Positions 1 through 11,300 of a DNA stretch of 64,000 nt are shown here, piece by piece. The notes beneath the pieces are model-generated. The model saw nothing but the letters and a program-made list of their open reading frames with translations, did no database searches and had not been told where the DNA came from. Position 1 is the stretch's first letter. Every line of letters starts with the position of its first letter. Position numbers and translations under genes: made by a program. The stretch comes from Nematostella vectensis (Eukaryota; Cnidaria; Anthozoa; Actiniaria; Edwardsiidae), in contig NC_064042.1 of the NCBI RefSeq assembly GCF_932526225.1, positions 13,525,040 to 13,589,039 of the forward strand, written 5' to 3'.

Positions 1-124
1 AGTGGCCACCCTTCCCACTATCTGCAAAGAGCTGGAGCTTCAAGTGCCCGGAGCAACCCAACGCAAAGCTTCTTTTGTAGCCACGCTCGTGGATGTTATT
101 CGAAGATGTAGTTGCGCAAAATAA
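1..124 (+). CDS. possible terminal exon of an upstream gene (partial)
   Basis: Frame 2 is open from the window edge for 40 codons and ends with TAA at 122-124. An AATAAA-like string overlaps the stop. The peptide reads like two short helices (LPTICKELELQVPG, then KASFVATLVDVIRR) and vaguely resembles a SAP-type helix-loop-helix, but it is too short to assign. The window edge cuts it, so the exon start is unknown. It could be chance coding; codon usage and the good stop/poly(A) arrangement are the only support. Confidence 0.35.
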   Translation, partial: VATLPTICKELELQVPGATQRKASFVATLVDVIRRCSCAK

Positions 125-3040
125 ATCCACGATTTCTTGGGTCCCGATTATATTTTTTTCATGGTTACATGAAATAGATTTCTGAGTCGGTAATCCTGTG
201 TTCTCTTGTGAAGACCAGAGTAAGTTTTTACACTTCAATACTCTCTTTTACTAAAAAGGAAAACAGCTTACGGTGAGAGGCCTCAAAATCGCAAATGTCT
301 CAGCGTTCTTGCATAATTTGTATTTTTATTTGATCAAATTTGTAGTTGAACAAAGGCTTCGAAAATAAGCAAATTTTGACAATTTGATCAAGCTTTTTGT
401 TTAATTACAATTTAAAACTGTACAAAATTATGTCAGTATCGCTTGTCATTTAAATAAAAACATGCAAAACTCTCATTTTCTTCTTTTGGACGTTTTTCTT
501 TTTAATAAGTAATTATCAGAAGTCTTATTGCAGTCATGGTGAGGTATTTTATGCTTGTCGCTTTGTTTGTCACGCTTTAATTACGTATGCATGGCAGCAA
601 ACAAAATAGTATCACGCGAGCCTAAAAATCGCAATTTAATGCAATAAGTGCTATGAAATTATTACCATTAAATTTTAGTATTGCCGACAGTATATTTCTT
701 TTGATTTGAGCGCTCAAAGTAAAGAGAGTAATTACCTGCTTTCAATAAGCGTTTACTGCACCTTACGCGCAATGATAGAATCCTGCGTTGTCTTGCTTGT
801 AGTATGCCGGTAAAGTGAATAGTGAAAGCGATTTTTTTACTGGTTAACAAGCCAATCGATTGGCCAGGACAAAATTTGGACGGCTGTTTATCCCGGCCAG
901 ACAAATTTTGTCCTCCTAGTGCGATTAGGCCCTAAGTTAACGCGCGAAAAAATGAAAACAGAAAAGTAACCTCAAAATTTACCTAGGAAGCTTTTTTGGA
1001 CATATGCTCCTTGACAAGAATGGAATTTTTTTGGTAGTATTGAAAACAATAGTAAAAAGCATCAACTGTTATTTTTTCTTACTTTCTTTTTATAACTCAA
1101 TTTACCTGGGGAATGGAAATTGGTTGGTTATATCATAAACAATAGTAGAAAAGCTTCAACTGTTATTTTTTTCTTGATTTCTTTGTATGAACGCTTGTTG
1201 AATAAATTAACCCCTCGAATGTGCATAACAACACGACAGCAGAAGATGGTACGCGTTTCTAGTCCACGAAAGTAGGGAACGAAAGAAAATATTATAACGC
1301 TTATAGAACGAGGGATGGATAGAAATAAATATAGGACGATTTAAAAATAACTTTCGTGTGAAAAAGTTTTGAGATGCTCATGAAGCGGAAGAATAAAGAA
1401 CCGGAAGTTTTTAGTGCCGATAATAATTATCATGCATGCGGATTGTACTTTAAAATGTTATGAAAATATAATCTTGAAAAGCATATAAACATCAGAGAGA
1501 CAAGAATATTTGATCAAATACCAGTATTTTCAAGAATTATATTGCATCCTTTTTTTTTTCGGAGTTTTAATTGTTATTTATAAGTTTTTGGTAGCGAGGC
1601 ATTAAAAAGTGAGTGTCGGCATTTGTTTATAATTAGGGTCAAGTGGGGGTCATATTTCGGCTTGTAAAAAAGTCTGATTTTATTTGCCCCTAAATTTTAT
1701 TTCACATATCAAAAGTAGAAATGATGTTCTTTTCGATGAATGCAATCATTTTTGCCAAATCCACATCTCATCGGCGATATTACACGATTATTTTAAGGCT
1801 TTTCAAAGTCATCTAAAAACATAAAATAAAATAAAATCGCGTAAAATAATAAGGTGCTAACAGAACAGCTTATCTTTCAGCCTGGGAAATCCTTATTATC
1901 TATTCTTTAGGTTTATATAAGCTGCAAATGTTTTATCACGCGTTGCGAACCGGTTTTTAGTCTTTTTCTAACAACCACGAAATTGTCTCAAATCCGGGTG
2001 CGGGAGACGAAAAATTACTTTTCGGCTTCTATCGCCAAAAATATTTATCCAAATTGCTTCAAACTTTCACAGTATACTGAGGTCAACCATACCTATTACC
2101 AGTTTAGTTTTGAGCTAGGGCGCCTAAACATCATTTTTCCGAGAAATCTCGACGAACTCAGACCGCTGGTCTTAAAACGCCTTTCCCATATCAGCCGACT
2201 TCTAGTCAACTAAAAACATCATTGATACTGCATTATAATTAAATACCTATGTTTACAAAACTCCGTATCGATAAAACCAATAACCCAGCTTTACCAATTA
2301 TAATATTATATACTAGATCTTTTTTGATCAGCCTAGCTGCTTTATAAAAAAAACTGCTACTGTTAAATATTTAGAAAACATTAAAATATGTCACACATTA
2401 TTGGCTCTCATTGTTTCACAACAAAACCTCGAAAAGGAGAGCTAATTGTAAAGCAAATTATAATCACATTTTTGCACAACTTCATTTCGATCCTTACCTA
2501 ATAAGAGTAAGTACTACCATTTTCCTACTTTTATTAATGGCGTTTTGCGTATAGTGCAGATTGATTCCTTTGCTATTCGAGTCGAGGGAACTACATCATA
2601 AGTTGCAGGTTTAGTTTACACATGGAGTTCTAGTTTTCCACGAATGTTTGAAATTCTTTGATTTTTTTTATTGATCAAGGCCGTGACCAGAGAACCGTAA
2701 AAACTAATGTGATATTATTTAGGCTGACTTCTTACTTTTCTCAAATTGCGGGTTGTAGAGTTAACCGCTGTCAACTTGTTCCTTAGTCCCTTTTAACCTA
2801 CTGCCCTCTAGTGTTATTGTTACTATAGTCAGCGGCAAATAACAGCTGGAACAGGGAGGACGTCGAAGATGAAATTCCACCCTTCTTGTGGACCAAAGTC
2901 ATGTCTGATTTTAGCTTTGCATTGGTCAGGTGGATGTACGGCAACCAGTCCCACATCAACTGAAATCGAACAACGTGTATACAGTTACAAAAATAGGCAG
3001 GTCACTGATAAGATACGTACGTTAATAGGTAGGGAGGGAG
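125..3040. other. AT-rich spacer, no gene recognised
   Basis: No exon with recognisable protein similarity or a supported splice pattern was seen on either strand. A 76-codon open frame at 1983-2213 starts at TTG and has no recognisable similarity, so it is not called. The stretch holds many A/T runs and short repeated phrases (for example the paired AACTGTTATTTTTT segments near 1065 and 1155). Confidence 0.6.
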
Positions 3041-3095
3041 CAACTCTATGTACTTACATAAGTGGGTATGTAGGCTTTGGTCGGTTAGATGGGTG

Positions 3096-5040
3096 AGTAT
3101 TTAGTCAGTAGGTATGTATAACGTTTGCAGGAAGTCGGTTAAGTGTGTTGGTATGTAGTCAGTAGGTATGTATGTAGTTGGCAGGAAGTCGGTTAGGTGT
3201 GTGGGTATGTAGTCAGTAGGTATGTATATGTAGTTTGCAGGAAGTCGGTTAGGTGTGTGGGTATGTAGTCAGTAGGTATGTATGTAGTTGCCAGGAAGTC
3301 GGTTAGGTGTGTTGGTATGTAGTCAGTAGGTATGTATGTAATTGGCAGGAAGTCGGTTAGGTGTGTTGGTATGTAGTCAGTAGGTATGTATGTAGTTGGC
3401 AGGAAGTCGGTTAGGTGTGCGGGTATGTAGTCAGTAGGTATGTATGTAGTTGGCAGGAAGTCGGTAAGGTGTGTGGGTATGTAGTCAGTAGGTATGTATG
3501 TAGTTGCCAGGAAGTCGGTTAGGTGTGTGGGTATGTAGTCAGTAGGTATGTATGTAGTTGGTAGGAAGTCGGTTAGGTTTGTTGGTATGTAGTCAGTAGG
3601 TATGTATGCAGTTGGCAGGTAATCGGTTAGGTGTGTGGGTATGTAGTCAGTAGGTATGTATGTAGTTGCCAGGAAGTCGGTTAAGTGTGTTGGTATGTAG
3701 TCAGTAGGTATGTATGTAATTGGCAGGAAGTCGGTTAGGTGTGTTGGTATGTAGTCAGTAGGTATGTATGTAGTTGCCAGGAAGTCGGTTAGGTGTGTGG
3801 GTATGTAGTCAGTAGGTATGTATGTAGTTGGTAGGAAGTCGGTTAGGTTTGTTGGTATGTAGTCAGTAGGTATGTATGCAGTTGGCAGGTAATCGGTTAG
3901 GTGTGTGGGTATGTAGTCAGTAGGTATGTATGTAGTTGCCAGGAAGTCGGTTAAGTGTGTTGGTATGTAGTCAGTAGGTATGTATGTAATTGGCAGGAAG
4001 TCGGTTAGGTGTGTGGGTATGTAGTCAGTAGGTATGTATGTAGTTGGCAGGAAGTCGGTTAAGTGTGTTGGTATGTAGTCAGTAGGTATGTATGTAGTTG
4101 GCAGGAAGTCGGTTAGGTGTGTTGGTAGGTAGTCAGTAGGTATGTATGTAGTTGGCAGGTAGTCGGTTAGGTGTGTGGGTATGTAGTCAGTAGGTATGTA
4201 TGTAGTTGCCAGGAAGTCGGTTAGGTGTGTTGGTATGTAGTCAGTAGGTATGTATGTAATTGGCAGGAAGTCGGTTAGGTGTGTGGGTATGTAGTCAGTA
4301 GGTATGTATGTAGTTGGCAGGAAGTCGGTTAAGTGTGTTGGTATGTAGTCAGTAGGTATGTATGTAGTTGGCAGGAAGTCGGTTAGGTGTGTTGGTAGGT
4401 AGTCAGTAGGTATGTATGTAGTTGGCAGGTAGTCGGTTAGGTGTGTGGTATGTAGTCAGTAGGCAGGTATGTAGTTGGCAGGAAGTCGGTTAGGTGTGTT
4501 GGTATGTAGTCAGTAGGTATGTATGTAGTTGGCAGGTAGTCGGTTAGGTGTGTGGGTATGTAGTCAGTAGGCAGGTATGGAGTTGGCAGGAAGTCGGTTA
4601 GGTGTGTGGGTATGTAGTCAGTAGGTATGTATGTAGTTGGCAGGAAGTCGGTTAAGTGTGTTGGTATGTAGTCAGTAGGTATGTATGTAGTTGGCAGGTA
4701 GTCGGTTAAGTGTGTTGGGATGTAGTCAGAAGGTATGTATGTAGTTGGCAGGAAGTCGGTTAGGTGTGTTGGTATGTAGTCAGTAGGTGTGTATGTAGTT
4801 GGCAGGAAGTCGGTTAGGTGTGTGGGTATGTAGTCAGTAGGCAGGTATGGAGTTGGCAGGTAGTCGGTTAGGTGTGTTGGTATGTAGTCAGTAGGTATGT
4901 ATGTAGTTGGCAGGAAGTCGGTTAGGTGTGTGGGTATGTAGTCAGTTGGTATGTATGTAGTTGGCAGGTAGTCGGTTAGGTGTGTGGGTATGTAGTCAGT
5001 AGGTAGGTATGTAGTTGGCGAGAAAGTCGGTTAGATGCCT
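3096..5040. repeat. 54-bp minisatellite, about 36 copies
   Basis: A tandem array with a unit of about 54 bp. Each unit contains GTATGTAGTCAGTAGG, then TATGTATGTAGTTGGC, then AGGAAGTCGGTTAGGTGTG. Units differ by a few substitutions (GGAAGT/GGTAGT, TTAGG/TTAAG, GTTGG/GTGGG). Some higher-order duplication is visible, as blocks near 3500-3660 recur near 3740-3900. One end decays into degenerate GTAGGTAG motifs near 5040-5130. It lies downstream of the ceramidase gene's 3' end, in intergenic DNA. Confidence 0.95.
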
Positions 5041-5261
5041 GGGTATCGAGATAGTAGGTAGGCAGTTGACATGTTATCAATTAGGTAGGTAGTTGACTAT
5101 GTACAGTAAGTTGATTAGTCGGTGGGTTAGTAGACAAGAAAAGTAATCTCCATTAAAATAATGGAAACTCTCAGGAACTTTCAAATCCTGCAGTCTCATA
5201 TTTCCCATTCTACATGAGAAATCGGAAGCATCAGCGGATAGATAATAGGCCGAAATGCGCT

Positions 5262-5267
5262 TTTATT
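5262..5267 (-). terminator. candidate poly(A) signal of the ceramidase gene
   Basis: The + strand reads TTTATT, which is AATAAA on the minus strand. It lies 80 bases downstream of the inferred stop codon at 5349-5347, a normal distance for an animal 3' UTR. Confidence 0.5.
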
Positions 5268-5346
5268 TTAAGGCTTTTCTGTTGATAAAGCTTTACGTTT
5301 TATAGATTATTCTATGCAGCAAAATTGAGCCAAACGTTTTTGTACC

Positions 5347-8300
5347 TTAATGAGACACTATGTGCGCCCTTCCCATTGACAACAACAACAGTTTCACAAA
5401 GTTTCTCATCCAAGTTTCGCTCAGTAGGATAAATGAAAGGAAGCCAATTCCAAGCAAACTAAAGACAACATTGAAAAGGGGCATAAAATTTCGTGAAATG
5501 GAAAAAAAATATTTATAAAATGTGGAGAAACTTTATTTAATAATGCAAACTATGTATAGGCTATTTTAAGTATAGTAAATTAGTGAATCAACTGATGCAT
5601 GCACTGCTCTACTGTTGCAGTCTAATATATCATTGGTGTACCTTTACTGTTGTATGCTTGCCCCGACAACGCATCCTCAGATCAAAGCTGTCAAGAACAA
5701 TTAAGAGGTCCAATCTTAGCAGAAGTAAACAGGAGGCACTATAAGGCCTTTAAAATCTTTCAACAATCTGCTAGATAGATCCATATGCATTCTCAGCATT
5801 TCAGCAACTAATACTGTTACATATATCATGTAGAACCCATCTAAAACCAAGTCCATTCTTATTACAATTCCAATACACCAAAAACTGGAAATCGACTCTG
5901 CCAAATTTTCGTCTTTAATAAGTCTTCTTCAGGGTGATCACCAGCTAAATCAATTTACCCTAAGGGCAAAGCAATGAAGGTGTGGTCAACAGCGATCTTA
6001 AAGTATTAGGTGTGGTTAAAGCAATTTCTAAACCTAATAGCATAGCACCGGAAACATATTTTTATTTTTTGAGAATTTTATTGTGGTCTTAAGCCACTGC
6101 CATTGAGCACAATCATATTGCGACGACTTTTGAGTCCAGTTTTTATTTGATAGGAAACCCTCAAATGATAGCAGAATCGGAAGAATCTTTGAACACCTAG
6201 TTCAAAGAGTTTTATATTCTTAAAGATAGGACGATTGCCCTCATATACTTTTATGGAGAGTCCCTCCCCCGGGAATCAGCCTTCAATGTTTAAATGTGCC
6301 ATAGCCCCTACCTGTAGAGAATATGGTAGTAGGAGCCTATGCCAGCCAGGAGGTGCCAGATCGCATGCAGTTGAGTGAGTGGTTGTAAAGGGATAATTGA
6401 TTTGGTTCGAAGATCCCTAAATTGAAAAATTATTAGTGTGTACAGCAACTTAGCTTATTCTTAAATTTTGGCAAAAACGTGGCAGATAATAAAAAATAGC
6501 AGAAGAAATGGCCAACCTTAGTGGTGCAGCAGATTGAGGGGGTACAAGAAAGGGGGTTTCCCAACCCTTCCAAACATAATAAATCAACTCAGGGAATTTT
6601 CCATTACATTTTATTTGCATATTAAATTCATCCATTTTTTTGGATATATGTACCTGAGCTTTACATATCATAATTGGAAAAACAACAGGACACATACCTT
6701 ACTGTTGGGCAGAAATTATTCTCAAAGTTCCAAAGAATAAATCCCGAGCCATAGCTGCAATAAACAAAAAGGCTTCCTAAAATATATTAAGAAAGAATTT
6801 GCCATCCTCCCCCCTCAATTTAAAATTTAACTCAAATCTATATATAATTACGATAAGGGAAAACAAACTCCTCTGTGGTCAAGGGTGCTGACACCTTAAT
6901 CTATCACATAGGTCAAGGGCCCCTCGTGTATAAATGTTTTTTTTTTCAGGATTTGGAATGGAATGCTTCCAGGGGATTCAATTCTGAAAATGGAGGAACC
7001 ACTGGAAGCTAGTGTGAGCAACCTAGGGGAAAAAAGTCCGCTACTGAAAACGGGTAAATGACCCCCCCCCCTGCTAAAAATCCTAGCTACAGGCCTGCTG
7101 TAGAATATTTTTTTTTTGAATACATGCATAAAATGTCACATTTTTAACAACCAAGTATTTTTCTCCTGGTGTGCCCCTTCTGGGATCTAAAAGGATGGCA
7201 AGATTCTCAACAGGGAACAAGCATCCCCCAAGAAGGGGTGGGTGTGTTGAGGATTTGGGACAAGAGGGTACCAGCAAAGGTAGAGGCAACTTAGAAAGGG
7301 TGAAAACAAGAGACCATGATATAAGAGAACGAATCCCCGTGGCCCATGATGTCGTCCATGAAAGCTATTTTTAGATTGCGCGAGCTTGTCAATCATAGCA
7401 TCCATACATGGTTCGTCGCGCCATATTTGGTTATGGGTACCCCGAGCTAGTACAATTTCACAAAAAAATTTTCCTCTGCACTTCTTTACTTCGTTCGCAA
7501 CCTGTTTTTATCCTTTTAGCTGCTCTTCAAGGCTCATGATCACAATGCTACTCATGGAGTGGTGTCCTGTTATCTGTTAAGTTATCTAATGTTCAGTTAT
7601 CTAAATGTTATATAAATAATTGAACAGGAAGAAGTCTGGGAGACACTGAATTTGGAGTTCATTCCAGATGCATCGTGCAGACTCTTAAAAAGTTCTTTTT
7701 CTCTGCAATTCGGTTCGGTGCAATACCTAGGCATTCTCAGAGTCTGTTATTTCTTGTATTAATTCTTGTATTTAAATACAAGAAGGCCTTTATTTTTCTT
7801 TGATTTATAACATTTTTAGATGAATGAACTTCAATTTTTCAAGCAAATGTTCATAAATCATGTCACTCAGAAACCCTTGTCACTGGAATAAGATTTACTT
7901 TATTATAAAGACTTGAAATCTTTTATTTGTAATATCGGTGTGAATATAATGGTATTAAGTTCTGGATGTATCTTTTTCATTTAAAGGGAATTGGAAGAGA
8001 ATTGTGTTTTGTAAACACATATTTATGATTGTTGTGTTATAATTTGCGAATCAGCAGTGAAAACTTTTACTGGGGAAGTTGATCCCAGAGCCTAAATTCA
8101 CGCACTTTATGCATTTTAATGTCCCAGAAACGGTTGAATGGCTCGAGCGTACTCTATGGAAGATCATTTTTACAGCGTTTTTCGGTCAAAAAGATTTCGA
8201 AAACATCCTTTGCCGGATCACATTGCTCAAGATGTGATCGCGCATAAGACTCATGTTGCTAGGAAACGGGAGCGCTAACCAATCAGAGACTTATCTAAAA

Positions 8301-11300
8301 ATAACTGCTTGCTCTAAAAATAGTCTTTACGGACGTCATCATTGGAACATACCCTAATACGGGGGATTCGTTCTCTTACATCATGGTCTCTTGGTGGAAA
8401 CCAATGTAACTGCTATGTTTAATGTGAATGATTCACAGGTACATACAGTAGAACCCCGCTTACTCGAACTCTGAAGGGAGCAAAAATCAGTTCAAGTTAG
8501 CAGGGAATTCGAGTAAGCCGAGTTCTAGTTAGCAGGGTTCTATTGTATTAGTATTAACTAACTTCATGAAGCATTTTGCACCAACCTTATAATGGAAATC
8601 ATAAGCAGCTTTCTCGACCCCCTGTGCTGTCTAGTATGTACAAAAATAGCATAATCAGAACTGACAGAGACAAAAAGGGACATTAAAATACAGCATACAA
8701 ACCTTAACTTATAAAGAGCCAGGAGTGTTAATGACCCTGCCAGTATACCGTAAGCCCACTGAAATTACACAAAGATTAGAAACCTAATGGGATGAATAGT
8801 TAATTATTTTGTAATTTTCTTGAACTCAGGACAAATTTGTTCCTTCTTCTGTTAAAAGGCTATTTGATATTGGTGTTGTAAGGAACAAATTCAAAAAGCC
8901 ATCTCAACTCTTCTCACCTGGAAGACTAAAGGGTTCACAAATGTGAGATAGACCTGAAAAAAAGCATGAAATGGAAGGGTTTTTAAAAAATGTCAAATAA
9001 TTACCAAAATTTAGTTGTGAAAACCATTTACTGCTTAAGGATATGCTGTTTACTGCTCTGCAAAGTAAAAACAAAATACAGAAAATCTCGCCAGGACTAA
9101 AATAGGCAACTTGCACTAAAAACTTTAAAATTAAGTGGCAAATTCAAGCAAAAATAAACACAGCATGCTGTAGAGCGACGAAAATTAGGAAACTTATAAG
9201 ATAAGCCCTTTTCAGACAAAAAAACTTCTGGCTGATTTGGAAGTGCTTAATTAATAGGTTACCTTTTGCAAGGCTGTCACAAATATCTGTAACATGTTTT
9301 TTTAGTGCAAGTTACCTAATACCATACCCTTCAACTCTCCCGCATTAGGCAGGAGTCTCAAGATTTTGGACCCCTTTTCCTGCTCTCCTGCATTAAGCAC
9401 CAAATCTCCTGCTTTTGCATTTTTATCACTTCCAAAAAATTATCCTTTAGAAAATCGTCAGTTTGCCTGTATTCTATCAAAATATTTAAAACAATAATTC
9501 CCTTGTGTAGCGCAATTTATCTAACACCCTCGTGAGATCTATAAGTGTTTTTTAGCGATAGCTTTCTATCTGGCAAAAAAAAGAAATGAATATACCCGAC
9601 CCCGCCCCCAAAAAAAGTATATACCCGACCCCTCCCTCCAAAAAATTCTTAAGCCTTGAGATTTTTGGTGATTGACAGGCATGTAATATCAACAAGTTCA
9701 ACTGACTGTAACTAGGATTTATTGAATGGGAAGGGAGAGGAGAGAGAGGGACTATTATAAAATTGTAGTCAAAAGGTAAAAATCCTGATTCCTAAATTTT
9801 CAGGCATAGGGGGAGGGGGGGGGAAGCTCTGACCTCCCAGGAACATCCCTAAATCTATGTCACATATACATATATATGTAATACTTACAATTGTTATAAG
9901 CATACTGCATGCAGTGAGGGAGAAAATAAGCCTGATGTTTGTGTGGCCAGGTTGAGAAGCACACTCAAAGCTGTAATGTATAAAATAAACAAAATTCAAA
10001 ATGTGACATTTATATAGTGCTTTTACAGTATAAACCATGTTCTTAGCGCTTCACATTTAGAATCCTATTACAAATGTATTAAGAATGTCCCATCTTGGAA
10101 CTGAGGAACACAAGCTTTCAGTAAGCTCACTATACGTTCACCAAGTCAAATTCAGGGCTGAGAAGCAGAAAGATACTATTGATGACTCAATCGGGAATTG
10201 AACAAGTTTTTGCAGAGGTGAGGGCCCCATACGCTGCATGCTAACACAGTGGGCTCTCTCGGCTCCATGTACATTTTAACCTTTAATAAAGGAGCACAAC
10301 TAAAGAATAGGATGTCAAGGCATAAATATACCTGTCAACTCTACCACATTAGGCGGGAGTCTCAAGATTTTGGACCCCTTCTCCCGCTCTCAGGCATTGA
10401 GCACCAAATCTCCCGCTTTTTAGCGATTTTTATCACTTTCAAATAAATATTCTATAGAAAATCGTCATTTTGCCTATTTTCTATTTAAATATTCAAAACA
10501 ATAATTCCCTTGTGTAGTGCAATTTATCTAACACCCACGTGAGATCTACAAGAGATTTCTATACAGCAAACCCCTGTGACGTTATACCTACCCCTTCCCC
10601 CAAAAAATAAATATACCCCACCCCTCCCCCCCAAAAATTCTCAAGCCTAGAGAATGAAATGCATTCTACTTACATGCAAAACAAAAACACACAGGTACAA
10701 TATATCATGGGTAGCTCATCCAAAAGCTGTCATAAAAGATAGAAAATTCATTAGGTGTTGACACAGGTACTGACCCCGAAAAATAATTTTACCAACACTC
10801 TATTAACAACAAATCATTAGTAATCATCAAGTAAAAATGTTAGTTGAATAGAGATTCATTGCGATCACAAAATCCTTAATACATGTCAATTTTCCCATGG
10901 GGGTGCAGTTGGGGGGAGGGGGGAGGGGTACTTAAAAAGAAAACAGATGGTGATGATCATCAGCAAAATCGATTTTAACCATAAAGCATAGCACATTGGG
11001 TGTGGTCACCAGTAGTTCTTAGCCCTAAGAAATAGATGAGAGTAGGAGTTGGGTATGGTTAAAGCAATTTCTACACCCTAAGGGATAGCACTTTTTGAAC
11101 GCTTTTTTGGTAGTGTAATATAGTCTTCAAGTCTGGTTGTTAGCTCCGTAAGGGATAGCAGAATATGAAGAAGTTTTGAAGACCCCCTAAGAGATTAGCA
11201 GTTGGTAAAATTGTATACGTTAAAAGATCGGATGATCCTCGCTGTCTACTATTATGGAGAGTTCCTCCTCCCTGGCTTTTTTCTAGGGTGGGTTTAAGTA

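Noticed and set aside
1983-2213. 76-codon + strand frame
   Set aside because: Starts at TTG, no family motif and no splice partners; probably chance.
3096-5040. Possible CRISPR array
   Set aside because: The whole unit repeats without unique spacers, and the context is eukaryotic; it is a minisatellite.
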